Assembly (NCBI GenBank): GCA_023515745.1
Contig: JALECJ010000257.1
Coordinates: forward strand, 1,304,687-1,368,686
DNA from: Amoeboaphelidium protococcarum
Lineage: Eukaryota; Aphelidiomycota; Aphelidea
Reading direction: 5' to 3'
Length of the DNA stretch: 64,000 bases
Position 1 is the stretch's first letter. Each line of letters begins with the position of its first letter. The notes beneath the pieces are model-generated. The model saw nothing but the letters and a program-made list of their open reading frames with translations. It searched no databases and was not told the DNA's origin. Positions 25,906 to 37,112 of the stretch are shown here, one piece after another. The position numbers were made by a program, and so were the translations under genes.

Positions 25906-26045
25906 ATCATCATTATAGACAACGGATCAGAGACAAGCGCGCCGAAGACCCCTTGATCAATATCGTGCGTGTCAACGCCTCAATGTGGATAAACTGAGAG
26001 AGAGAGAGTTCAGCCATCTAAAAGAAACATTATTTTAGAAGCAAC

Positions 26046-28415
26046 ATGTCTAATCTCACGAAACTTCTCTAGCTGCCCACGACTACTTTGCATTAATACC
26101 TAAGACCTGTAGATCTATTGGAATTGTGTTTAAGCTGCAAAGAATGCCGTGACACCATTCTTCAGTAAAGATTGCCTCTTTTTAAGGTGTACTTTTGGTA
26201 CTATGGCCCTCTGATTGCTGCGGACCGCATTAGACTACATCCGTACCTCCAGCTTAAATCTAAAAAAGATTACAGATACTTCCTGCATTCTTTTATTAAA
26301 CAATTTCCGGTTCTACTGGACTTTGCAAGGGACCGATATGCCAATGAGAAGGACGAGCCTTTTATATTGCATACAGAATGGAGAGATGCTGTTATGGAGT
26401 TTTATCCCTCTAATACTAGAAGCTCTATTAATAGGGATAAGTAACAGCAAATCAGATTTAAGAAATGGTCAGATTTGTATAGTAAAAACAAAATACATTG
26501 TACATTTGACAGAGACTTGGTACTTGCCTCATCTCAGCTTGACTTGATTATAACATTATTTGCCGTAGTTGCTAAATAGTTCTGGAATCCCGGGACTGAA
26601 CACGATCCTCCTGTTATGTCGGTTTTTGGTTATTATCACGATGCTATAAAGAACTTCTGGCTTGATGCTCTGATAATTGTCGTAAATAAAGAATATGATG
26701 CCCGAGACTATGATCAATGGAGATCCTAGAGTCGAGCTTTTAATCGAATCTTTGGCTCTGTTCACCGTCTTGATGTATTTGTCGGTCGAATATGTGAATA
26801 CTTTGACCTTGGTACAGGCGATGAAGTGAGAGAGAAATTGCTCAATTACTTGGAAGTTTCTCCTCATTTCTGTGGAATCTATGCGTATCTTAATATTCTC
26901 AAGTAGCTAGACTTGATCGATGATTATAAGAACCCAAAGCAGTTCTTTTCTGAATTAGTAATGAAGATTTTGAACCATCCTGGCTAATCGAATCTTATAT
27001 CAAATGGTCTTCACAGATTTTGGTAGTTTAGAGATTACATGCAAATTTCTGATAAATTTGGTTAGCTATTAACACGTTATTTATCTGCTGAATGGGCTCT
27101 CCAATAGATTGAAGCGGTGGAAATTGCTTCAAGTATTGAAAGGGGATGGGCTGTGTTGTCTTTGCTGAAGTTGTATAAGAATGCCAGCGAGATTAATGGT
27201 ATTTACAGCATGATTGTCATTGAAAAGCTCAACAATGGTCTGGCAGAAGAGGCCATGAATTTGCTTATTGCTCTATATTCTTCCAATGCTGAATACGCGT
27301 TTGATTGTGATACAGCACTGCTATCTGATTCTGCAGTGTAAACGTTAATTTAAGCTCTGGAATCACTATTGGAATGTGAGATTATACTCTGGAATGCTGT
27401 AGATTTTAAGATAGGGAAACTGTTCGAATCCGTTGAAAAGTTCTTACTAGATCATAGGTAGTCTTTCATATCCAAGACTATATCGATGTTTAGCAGAGTT
27501 CGCTGTAATGAAATGGTCTATTGTACTGGGTTGCATGATCAAGTCAAAACGATTGTTGATAGTCTCGGCGGATTTGAAGAGTTTACATAGTATGTGCTTA
27601 GTATTCAACCAGACGTATTTAGTGGACTCAATTAATGCCTTTTTATGGATATCGTATGCGATCACATCCCTCTTCATGATCAGAATACGCTGGATGAAGT
27701 TTCCGTTCATATGGTGGAGTTGTGTTTTCAATAGACTCGCTTCTATCCTGACATTCTAGCTTAATATTTTGATAATATGCACAAGTGTAACGCGTACTCC
27801 TCAGTGGCTAGCAAGAAACTATTACAGATGGCTGAAGAGGAGAAGTTAGAGTAGTTATTCACCTATTTTAGTCAAAGTGAGATAGTCGCATTGAATATAG
27901 GATCGCGGTTCTTGCAGCCGTGGGTTAATAAAGTGATCAAGATTGAAGCAGACTCTCGATTCCCAGATAACATCATATAGATTGTGCAAATTTTCCAGGC
28001 TAATGATAAAAAACTACTTTTTGCACCCATTTGCGTTCGCAGAATTTTGGCTCGCTGCATCAGTAATGCCGTCTTGCTTTAGCCGAAGCACAGTACATCT
28101 AGATACTGGTTTTTTGAAGGATTGCCACTCTTCATTATGCAGGACAGAGTCATACTGAGAATCTATATTGATATTTGGCCTCATGCAATACTAACGTCTC
28201 GGAGTCTCAGAGTCCATGGGTATGAGGAGCTGGTTCGTGGCTTGTTCCATTACATTGAGTCTAATGAACTGTTGCCCCAGGAGAGAATATCACTGATCTA
28301 GTCATTCTGTCAAGAGGCTGCAGATGCTAACAACGATACCTTGTTGGATGTGGCGTTGACGTTGGTAGAGCAGTCAAATATCATTTCCTTGGATGATTTG
28401 GAGCCTATAAGGTGA
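26046..28415 (+). CDS. F-box-like array protein, subfamily A
   Basis: This is an intact 789-residue frame, ATG 26046 to TGA 28413-28415. YLRPVDLLELC begins near residue 18. VYFWYYGPLIAADR, ASSQLDLIITLF, GYYHDAIKNFWLDALI and a LNNGLAEEAMNLLIAL helix follow. RYWFFEGLPLFIMQDR stands at about 686, and RGLFHYIES in the last 70 residues. It aligns over its whole length with the gene at 15272 and with the visible part of the left-edge gene. Intergenic sequence upstream holds GCGCGCC near 25938. Function is unknown. Confidence 0.85.
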
Positions 28416-28543
28416 TGCATTTGTAAAGCAATTGATAATCCGATTTTATATCTTAATTTGATACCTGGAGAGCCGTTCTATCTCTCTTTTTCAACATCTG
28501 CAACATCTTCAACGCGTCGATATGTTACTACTCTCAAACGTTT

Positions 28544-28810
28544 GAATGGGCAATTATACTTGAACTCTTGCTACTTCAGGACTCAAGTTTTTATGATTAT
28601 TTACGGCCTGTAAATTTTTTGCAGTTGACCTTGTCATGTCGCGATGGTCAGAATATAAACTTGGGAGTAAAGCCTCTCGTTCGTCGCACTTGTTGAAGTT
28701 ATGACGGACCAGTGCTGGCGGAGTATAGCAGAAGAGTGTCAGTGATTATATGATGGGTCGCCTAAAGATTGAGGGCTTTTATATTCCCTATATAATAAAA
28801 CACATTCTAT
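28544..28810 (+). pseudogene. Array-gene relic with internal deletion
   Basis: The frame from 28544 reads LLLLQDSSFYDYLRPVNFLQLTLSCRDGQ, an F-box-like start without an ATG. It then has TGA at 28694-28696 in place of the Trp of the YWKYYGP block. From about 28738, in another frame, SDYMMGRLKIEGF follows, which matches the middle (about residue 430) of the gene at 23232 (DYLTCHLKIERF). More than a kilobase of the parent is therefore missing. It sits between convergent genes. Confidence 0.75.
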
Positions 28811-28835
28811 TTATACCATATAATGCAGCTAGAGT

Positions 28836-30464
28836 TCAATTAGTGAATTTATAATCCAGATCAGACACGAGCAGGAACTAGGAAATCTTACTCAACAGAG
28901 ACTTGTTGCCTTCAACTAAACGAAACCTCTTCACGGCATTAACAAAGATTTACTGCTTTACAACGCCTTCCTACACTCCATTTATTAATTCAGACGCAGT
29001 ATTATACCCATGATTGGCCAGAGACGCAGCTCTTTTTATGCCAATTCCAAACAGACTTTTGACAGGACGATTATCGATCGGTCTCATATCTGATTCAATT
29101 TTGCGCGCCTTAAAATCATCCATACCTTTGCAGACTACGAACACCAGATTTATATTCAAATCTTCTCTATCAGCGTAACCTTCTTTAACGAGAAATTCAA
29201 TCAAAGAGCCAGACTTTACATCGTGATCATAATTCAATGTGATCTGGAACAAATAAAGTTGATTAGGAGCAAGTTCCAACAATCCATCGAAAACAGGATA
29301 ATTTTACGAATGAACGTGTTTGTACTGATTCGCACCAAAGTCTAATGACACAGATCCGCCAACAGCTGGAGAATTCCCAAGAGGCAGGAGTTCAAACTAT
29401 CCTCCAGAAGTCAACTTCTTTCTCATATCAGATTCGAAAATCCAACCTAGAAGAGAGGATGCTCGCGGATCAGCTTTTAACAGCGAGATAAACATAAACT
29501 TGTCGTGCTCAGATTAGTCAATTATACTTTTATAAACTTCATCTGCCACAAAAGCAGAACAAAACTGCAGCTTATACATTCTCAGGGTGGTGAACGCGCC
29601 AAATTCAGGTTTCATAAAAAGCATTTCATGAGCGACTTCTTTCGTGTTTGCATTAAACACCACAAAGTCATTCAATTAAGAATAAGACTTGATACCTCGA
29701 CATTCAACTTGGAGTTCCTAGATATAATCTTAAACCTAATCAGAATCCAACGCCAAGCAAATACGCGCAGTGCCACCAACTAACGAGTATCTTCTCTCAA
29801 CCTCCGCTTGACTAATATCCAAATTCAATGACTCACGCGCCTCGAGCAACTCATCCAAAGACCAAAACGGCATGTAGTAAATAGCAGGTGCGCTTTTGCT
29901 ACTGGACTTGAGCCAGCTATAGTTCGGGCTAGTAAAGCAAATCATTTATGCATCATCAGGGAAGAAAGTAGGCGGCCCATCATACAGATGAATAGCATCC
30001 GGATAATAAGTGATGAGATCCCTTGCGTCAATTTTCATCAACTCACCATTTGAGCTTCTAGCATGCTGAATCTCCTAAGCCCCATCTCTCACTCCCTTAA
30101 ATGGCGGATAAACGACAACCTTTTTCAGCTATCTACTTCCATCAAAAGCGGCTGTCGCAATCTACTTGAAAGGATTGGATTCGCGATACTTTTAAAAGAA
30201 ATGAGCATAAAATACAGACTTGCCAATATTCGGAGTTCCGCTTACAGTGGTGATAAACTTTTTCTTGTCCAAGGTTTGGATGAGATATTCATAATACTCA
30301 TCATAGCACTCACGAATGTAATACCTAGATATAACAGCCTTGTTACACTATGGCAGCTAAAGCTGAGCAGGAGTCATGTCGAATACAGACTACGCCATTA
30401 TATTATCATAGGTAGCATTGAAGGCACGCGCGTCATAGGTCCTATTCAAATTCTAACCTTCCAT
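28836..30464 (-). CDS. Crinkler/RHS-type P-loop NTPase
   Basis: This 542-residue frame runs from ATG 30464 to TGA 28836-28838, with no intron. A P-loop SGTPNIGKSVF lies at about residues 74-84, worded as in the retrotransposon-hot-spot/Crinkler group. WSLDELLEARE and an ERRYSLVGGTARICL segment (near 205-235) match the helical winged part typical of that group. A later segment with YLFQITLNYDHD resembles the region before the nuclease-like end. The last 70 residues contain GIGIKRAASLANHGYNTASEL, which looks like a helix-hairpin-helix DNA-binding motif; that reading is mine. Known relatives are implicated in host-parasite conflict and transposon biology. A 178-base gap separates its start from the divergently transcribed gene at 30643. 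Confidence 0.8.
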
Positions 30465-30642
30465 ATATATAATATTCAGTAAGTTAAGAATGATAGTACT
30501 TATATAAACTCAGCCTTATTAAGACATATTTTGTTTTTAAGAAGAAAAGAAGGAGAGTAAGTACCTTTTAGACGTCCAAAAGCTTTGTATACTTCTTCCT
30601 TTTCTCCCTCTCCCTCTACGGTAACCTTGACTATCAGTCACC

Positions 30643-33027
30643 ATGACTTCACCCCTATTACTTCAACTACTTGAGTTGCAAGACTCATTTTTGTATGAAT
30701 ATTTGAGACCTGTGGATTTACTACAGCTTACTTTGACTGGTAAAGAGTGTCAAGAGATAATCCAGAGTTAAAGACACTTAGTTAGGCATAGTTATTGGAA
30801 ATATTATGGACCGCTGTTGGCTGCTTATCGTGTCAAAAGTCATGCCTACTTGCAATTAAAGACTGTTTAAGACTACAAGATATTTATGGCAGAGACTTTG
30901 GACTGTGATCATGCTTTTATTTTGCGAGCACTTGCACTTGATAAAATGAGACCTCTACAAGAGCCTATTAACAAGTTGTGGAACAGAGCTGTACTGGAAG
31001 TGTGCGCTAGTAAGGAAGACTGGTCATGGCCGTATGAATATGCCTAGTTTAATGAGTGGCAGGAGTTTTATTCTTCTCCAGGGCAGTATGTAAGTTCCCA
31101 TCACAGTGAAGTTCTTGCAACGTCTCAATTGGATTTCCTCATCACAATATTTCGCGCATCTCTGGATAGTGGTTGCATATAGTGGAATATGTAGAATTTT
31201 GTTGAGGCTGAGGGCAAGTAGATGCGTTATTACAAAAGTTCTGTGGGGCGCTATGGCTACTTACATGATGCAATCAAGAATTACGGCTTGCAGGCGTTGG
31301 TGATTACGATTGGTCACTACTATGATAAGAATCGTATTCGTGTTATAATATGTCCTGATAGCATGTTTGTTCAAGGCATATGCAGATATTTTGAATTGGG
31401 AGCTGGTGATCAGGTTTTGAAAGCATTAGATAATCTAATGAAGGCTAGTCCAAGCTTTCAAGTTCTATTGGCGTATTACACACTACTGTAAGAGGTTGGA
31501 TTGTCCGCTGACCAGCTGGATAAAGAAGCTCACATGAAGGAGTCTATAGCGTAAATTATCATCCATCACAATCAAATACCCGTGACTTTGTACGATAACA
31601 AGAATTGGTAAAGAATTTATGAGAGTTTGTAAATACCTGATGCTCTTCAAGACGTTATATACAGTTGTTTGACCCACGGCCAAGTGTGGGATGTAATTTG
31701 GTCAATAGATTCTATTAGATCTGTTGAGGCTGGTTGGATTTTGATTGAACTCATTATGGTTTACGATGAAAAGCATTTACAGTCATATCTGATGGATTTC
31801 TTTCTCAATAAAGTTAAAGATGGACTTGTGGATGAAGCTGCCAATTGGCTTATGGCTGTTCTGACTTATAAACCTTTAGGAGAATATTTGTCGGAATATC
31901 TGAAAGTTGAGTTATTCAATGACCACAAGGATGTCATTGTCCAAGTATTTGATAAGCTGGCAGGCACTCCAGAAGTTTTGAAAAATGCGCGATTCTTTGA
32001 TCTTGCTATGGCTTTTAGCTTATTTAGCAAGTTACTGGTTGATGCATAGCTATAGCTGCAGATATTGAAGAGCATTATTGTGACATTGAGCACAGTACAT
32101 GATAACATTAGAGATGCTTTTGAGTGTTTTAGACACAGTCAGTTGATGACCATTGTCCATTGTCTGGGAATGGCGAAAACTTTTACATAGGTTATACTGA
32201 ACATGGACGCCAATACGCTCTCTTTATGTCACGGGTGCGTATTGGCTCACGTTATGCATAAATACGTATCCTATTACAAGTAGAGCGAATAGAACGATAA
32301 GCTGAGTATTCATTTACTGCAGTTGTATTACGAAATTGGGGATTTTAGAAAGACTGCCGCGTTCTTGAGTGCTCTTTATATTGATCATATGTATTCTGAT
32401 GCAGTCGTACAACTAATGAAGACTTTATACTGTGCTGAAGATTTGCATTAGATTTGCTCTCATTTGGATGATGATTGCGTAGATGCACTTCGACTTGGAC
32501 CAGAATATCACGATGCGTGGATTTAAATGGTAAACACCGCCGCTGAAGAGCTCCCATTCCCTGCGAATATCATCTCCATAGTCTAATTAGCTACTGAGAA
32601 CTGTGGTGAATTCATGCAAGCTCCTGATTGTGTAGTGAATACTCTAGTTGATGTGATTGGAAGTGCCATAATAAGACCGCCAGAGGAACGTATACCCAGG
32701 TTCTACTTTTTTGATGGAGTACCGTATTTTGTGATGAAGGAGAAACTGGTGATTTAATAGTACATTGTAATGTGGTCATTATGTCAAAGGTTGCAAGATC
32801 GGCCTTATATGAACAGTAATTTGGTACCGGATGACTCAGAACTTGTATATGGATTCTTTGATTATGTCCATTCTAGTCAGGTGCCAGAGTAAGATCGCTA
32901 GTAGATGGTGGAAACTTTTGTCAAATATGTAAATTTTGGAAATCACGACAGTATGAAGACTTTGGCTGAATCGCAAGCACAAGAGCATGGGTATCAAGTT
33001 TTTGCGGAGAGTAATGGATTTTTCTGA
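30643..33027 (+). CDS. F-box-like array protein, subfamily B, last of array
   Basis: This is an intact 794-residue frame, ATG 30643 to TGA 33025-33027. It shows the family layout clearly: YLRPVDLLQL (about 20-29), RHSYWKYYGPLLAAYR (about 50-65), ATSQLDFLITIF, RYGYLHDAIKNYGLQALV, a KDGLVDEAANWLMAVL helix, an EDLHQICSHLD segment, RFYFFDGVPYFVMKEK (about 686), and an ELVYGFFDYVHS segment before the end. Known F-box proteins bind Skp1 through a 40-residue start of this kind and bind substrates through the rest. That this family does so is inference. It closes the array; the next gene is unrelated arsenite methyltransferase. Confidence 0.85.
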
Positions 33028-33342
33028 CTTTTCCAATTTGATATCTCCTCCGTTATTATCTCATTTATAGATATTGACGCGTTTTCTGTAAATATTGCCT
33101 TATTGTTATACCATTTTATCAGTCACCTTTTTGAACGCTTTTAGACTTGTTTGAGACTGTTGCTGTGCCATCAATCCATATTGAATTCAACTTGTAGCTT
33201 GTCGTTTCAATGCTGGTGACGATGAATAAGGAAGGAGCAAGCGCACGGTGAAACTTCTTCTGATTCTAACGCGTGTTTCGCCTTGATGTTACAACTGAAC
33301 CAAGATAAACGAGAGTCCATTTCTTAGTTGATAATCACCAAA
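33028..33342. other. Intergenic
   Basis: Two ACGCGT sites (33077-33082 and 33269-33274) lie between the end of the array and the methyltransferase, the nearer one 69 bases before its ATG. No gene is seen. Confidence 0.4.
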
Positions 33343-34407
33343 ATGTCCCAAAAGAATGAAAACCAATTGCTGTCTGAAGTCAAAGAGTATTATGGCAAGA
33401 CTTTAAAGACGACTAAAGATTTACAAACATCAGCTTGTACGGCAGCTTGCACTCCACTTCCATATTCTGTCCATCACGCGTTGAAAAATGTTCCGGATAA
33501 AATCATTGAGAAATTCTATGGTTGCGGTACCCCAATCCCGCTTGGTATTGAAGGACTTACTGTACTGGATTTGGGTTCTGGTAGTGGGCGCGATTGTTAT
33601 GTGCTGTCCCAGCTGGTTGGAGCTGAGGGTAAAGTGATTGGTCTGGACATGACGGAGGAGCAGTTGGAAGTTGCGCGTCAGTGCATGCCTGAATTTGAGG
33701 CCAAGATTGGATTCAAGAATATGGAATTCCGTCATGGTTACATTGAGAGCTTAACTCAGCATGGTATTGCGGAGGAGTCTGTGGATTTGATCGTCTCTAA
33801 CTGCGTTGTTAATCTATCTCCGCGCAAAGATCTGGTACTACAAGAAGTGTGGAAGGTGTTAAAATATGGCGGCGAGCTCTACTTTAGTGATGTGTACGCT
33901 GACCGTCGTGTGAGTGAATAAGCTCGTAATGATGAAATATTGTGGGGTGAATGCATCTCCGGTGCTCTGTACTACAATGATTTCTTGGACATGGCCAAGT
34001 CTGTAGGATTCAAAGATGTCAGACGTGTATCAATCTCTGAAATTGCCATAGAGAACAAATTTAAAAAGATTACTGGGAACACCAAGTTTTACTCCATCAC
34101 GTATCGTCTGTTCAAGTTGCGTGAAATGGATAATCGCTGTGAAGATTATGGACAGATTGGCAAGTACATGGGCACTGTGGATGGTCAACCGCTAGGCTAT
34201 CAGCTGGATGAAGATCATTACTTTGAAACCGGTAAATGGGTCAGTGTCTGTGGCAATACGGCGGCAATGCTCAGCGAAAGCTGGCTAGGAAAATATTTCA
34301 CAATTATGGGTGATAAATCTATTCATTATGGCGTGTTTCCTGATTGTGGAAGTAGTAGTGCAACATTTAATTAGAAGCCTCTGTTGAAACTGGGCGGCTG
34401 CTGTTGA
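33343..34407 (+). CDS. Arsenite methyltransferase (AS3MT/ArsM type)
   Basis: This 354-residue frame runs from ATG 33343 to TGA 34405-34407, with Gln-coding TAA at 33919-33921 and TAG near 34372. It should transfer methyl groups from S-adenosylmethionine to trivalent arsenic in the cytosol, detoxifying or modifying it. DLGSGSGRDCYVLS (about 76-89) is the SAM-binding motif. The arsenic-binding cysteines are Cys61 (FYGCG), Cys154 (SNCVVNLSP) and Cys204 (GECISGAL). The spacing of 50 between the last two equals that in characterised ArsM enzymes. Extra cysteines lie at 32 and 36, and the protein ends in a Cys-Cys pair, as many homologues do. No intron is present. Neighbours suggest no arsenic operon; this is a stand-alone nuclear gene. 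Confidence 0.93.
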
Positions 34408-34712
34408 TCTTGCTACTATAGTTCATTATACTGAGGAGAGCACTTTCTCCATCTGCAATTACTTGAATTATTAATCTAATAAATTATTCTACTATCTTAT
34501 CTTAAGCGTTAATTTATTCAGTTGAACGGCGTAGGTGATTAAAACAAGTTATGATTAACGAGACGCGTCCGAAGTGACACACAACTGCCGCATCAAGTTG
34601 AGTGTAGAACCAAATTAACCAGCTGGAGGCGTTAAGAGAGTGACTGGATCGCCTCTTGATTGAAACCGTTGGCATCATTTCTATCTTCACAATTTACATC
34701 TATTTACAGTGT
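34408..34712. other. Intergenic
   Basis: No gene is recognised. GACGCGTC occurs at 34562-34569. A TTTACAG at 34704-34710 could be a 3' splice site for the open stretch that follows, but it lacks the TGTAG ending seen elsewhere. Confidence 0.35.
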
Positions 34713-35600
34713 AATTAGGAGAAATCATCATATGTGAAGGCCCATTTTATAAATGCACAGAGTAGAGTATAGCTGTCCGTGTTAATCCCGATATTGATAG
34801 CTGCGCTAGTGAAAGTGATGTTGAATCTCAAATGTCTGCGGAATTTCTTGATATAAATGTGAGTCAGACGATGGATGTTGATATGGCGATGAATGCAACG
34901 CTAGTGGCCAATCGCGTCTTTCTAGATGCAGAAATATCTAGATGTGAATTGGTGGAATCTGCACTGTGAAATTCGAATCATGATTTCAAGATTGTAAAGA
35001 AACCAACCGCGTCTCATATGTATCATCTGGTGTTATATTCTTACTTTTAAAGAGCTTTGCAACCGATTGCCTCTCTTGATGACTTTGCAGCTCTAGTTGG
35101 CGCTCCATCAAATTGGTCTGAAATATACAATGAGAAAGGTATGAGCAATGACGTGGTTGATTACATATATCGCTAGTTTATCAGTTTAGACGATTCTACA
35201 AGCGAGGTAATAATTTAAAACATGTTTGAAAGTTTAGTTATTAGGATAGGCATTCATTTGTCATGAAGTACGATGTTCCATAAAGATTAAGGTCCTTTCA
35301 TTGTTGGTGGTATACTGGCGCAATCATAATATGACATTCGTGGAAGATCTGATACCGTTTTTAAAGGCCTGTCATAGAACACTCTACTGACGACAGAGTG
35401 CAAGAAGGCTTCTGCATTTGTACTGGAAAAGTTATGGCACCATGGCTCACGTGCTATACAAGTTTTTTCGACCATTTACCGCACGGGAAGCCCAACTATC
35501 CTCTACTCGTGGAAAGAAGGTCGTTGGAAAGCCTGCCTAGTCTTCCACCAAGATACCGCGTCCTAGGTAGCTTTCCAACACCTAGGTCGAATAGAGTGAT
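34713..35600 (+). pseudogene. Broken unidentified reading frame
   Basis: One frame reads protein-like from about 34713 to 35596 except for TGA at 34967-34969 and at about 35260. Between them lie convincing stretches such as ASHMYHLVLYSYFQRAL and YRQFISLDDSTSE. The final part (AFVLEKLWHHGSR, SWKEGRWKACLVF) is also well composed. No start ATG with a clear leader is visible and no family is recognised. It is either a decayed gene, or a gene with introns that I cannot place. With a single stop codon per frame, long open runs arise by chance more often than under the usual code, so confidence is low. Confidence 0.4.
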
Positions 35601-36096
35601 GTAACACAGCATGGTGAACACAACGAAAGTTAGTAGTCTGAAAGCGAGTAGTCTGAAAGCTAGGGCGCTGAAAGCTTTTGTGGAGAATGATAGTCGTGAC
35701 GCTGTCTTTACTTGGCCATGCACCAGTGATTAAGGTGGCAGCAGCACTGTGCCTTTTTCCATGGAAAGGGTGGCTGCTTCTTATACCATTCTGTAAATGA
35801 CGGGTGAAATTAAACAAAGCATTGCGATTTGCTTAATGACATAGGGCGATGATGTTCTGGAATCCTCTCTGATGAAAGTTGCCGGTGAATAATAAAGAAC
35901 GCCATCAAATGTTACGTCTGAAGATGCACGAACTGGCGAGTACTGTAAGTTCGGAAGAAGAGAAAGCTGGGCGGCGATGAGGAGCGGAAACAGCTAGATC
36001 TATAAGACTCCAAGCTATACCGCCCAGGTTTAATCTCCGATTTCGTCGATGGAGAATCAGTCCATACAACAGCACGCGTTGCCCCTGACGATTTGA
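35434..36096 (+). other. Open reading frame of doubtful status
   Basis: An ATG at 35434 opens 220 codons to TGA 36094-36096 under Gln decoding. It overlaps the end of the preceding broken frame in a different phase. It contains a short repeat (SSLKASSLKARALKAF) and no recognised domain. It may be coding, or simply a chance run in a one-stop code. Nothing else is seen in this interval. Confidence 0.3.
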
Positions 36097-36464
36097 TCCA
36101 GCAGATGGAGCTCTCGATGTCAACGTTGCTTGATCGACTTGTCTGTGTCTAATTCGTATTAATATCATGATGGTGTTATTTAATTATAAATTATAGATTT
36201 TAAATATTTCATTGACTTTTGTTTCTTATCCTATTGACATTTGATACTAGCGCACTAAACCATTTAAGATGACGCAGAGTTTCTTACTGTAGATATCCAA
36301 AGAGATGCAATGTGATTGATTGTCTCATCAACGCGAAACGAGTTGAGAAAATTTTGTTTCAACAAAAGAATCCACTTAATTTTGAATTTGGTTTATACCA
36401 TCTCTTTCACTTAACCATTTCTGCATAAATTGTATTTTAGTAATTAGGATATCAGCATTAAGAG
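36097..36464. other. Upstream region of UBE2C-like gene
   Basis: No gene is seen. ACGCGAAA at 36331-36338 (TTTCGCGT on the other strand) resembles an E2F or MluI-box element and lies about 130 bases before the start. UBE2C is cell-cycle controlled in animals, so the site is worth noting, but function is unproven. Confidence 0.4.
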
Positions 36465-36992
36465 ATGTCGTAAGATTCTGTGACGAAGCGATTGCAAAGC
36501 GAGTTGTGTTAACTGATGGTAAGTTTTCAAGATTAATATCACATGATATTAAAATTTTATCTCAAGTTATGATTGTAGATGGCATCTGTACCGGGCATAT
36601 CAGCGTTTCCTGAGAGCGATAACCTGAGGAAATGGATTGGAACTGTAGAAGGCGCAGACAACACGCCTTATGCTGGTTAGACTTACAAGCTGTCATTGCA
36701 ATTCACATCCGAGTATCCATTTAAGGCTCCAGTTGTCAAATTTATCACCCAGATCTATCATCCAAACGTAGATTTCGAGACTGGCACCATCTGCCTGGAT
36801 ATTCTGAAAGAGGAGTGGAGCGCGATATATAACGTTCAGACTATCCTTATTTCGATTTAATCGCTGCTTGGTGAGCCGAATAATGACAGCCCACTGAATG
36901 GACAGGCAGCGCAGTTGTGGTCAAACAAGAGCGACTTTTAGAAGGTGGTCAAATAGAAATACGAAGCTAACAAGCTGATCAACGAGCCATGA
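36465..36992 (+). CDS. Ubiquitin-conjugating enzyme E2, UBE2C type
   Basis: Exons are 36465-36518 and 36579-36992, joined across a 60-base intron (GTAAGT to TTGTAG), giving 155 residues. The product should carry ubiquitin as a thioester and pass it to the anaphase-promoting complex. [34 protein letters not shown] and [16 protein letters not shown] match UBE2C closely. The active-site Cys is in GTICLDIL, and the HPN triad precedes it. The Gln in SIQSLLGEPN is written TAA (36858-36860), at a position invariant in the family; this is the cleanest proof of the code. The N-terminus is shorter than in animals, only 18 residues before the intron. The stop is TGA 36990-36992. Other E2s were considered, but the FPESDNL and [11 protein letters not shown] blocks are specific. 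Confidence 0.95.
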
Positions 36993-37112
36993 TGATTCTT
37001 GTCGCAGTAAAAGTTCTAACAGAGTATTCCAATGATCTAATTTTGCTGACTGATTATGATGACGATGGTGATATAATGTTGAAAATAAAAGAGTGAGTGA
37101 GTAAACAATACT

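Noticed and set aside
28694-28696. TGA aligned with the Trp of YWKYYGP, suggesting TGA codes Trp
   Set aside because: TGA ends every intact gene in the window; here the fragment also lacks a start and has a large deletion, so TGG to TGA decay is simpler.
33328-33342. Upstream TTG start for the arsenite methyltransferase
   Set aside because: An ATG follows at 33343 and eukaryotic initiation at TTG is not supported by anything here.
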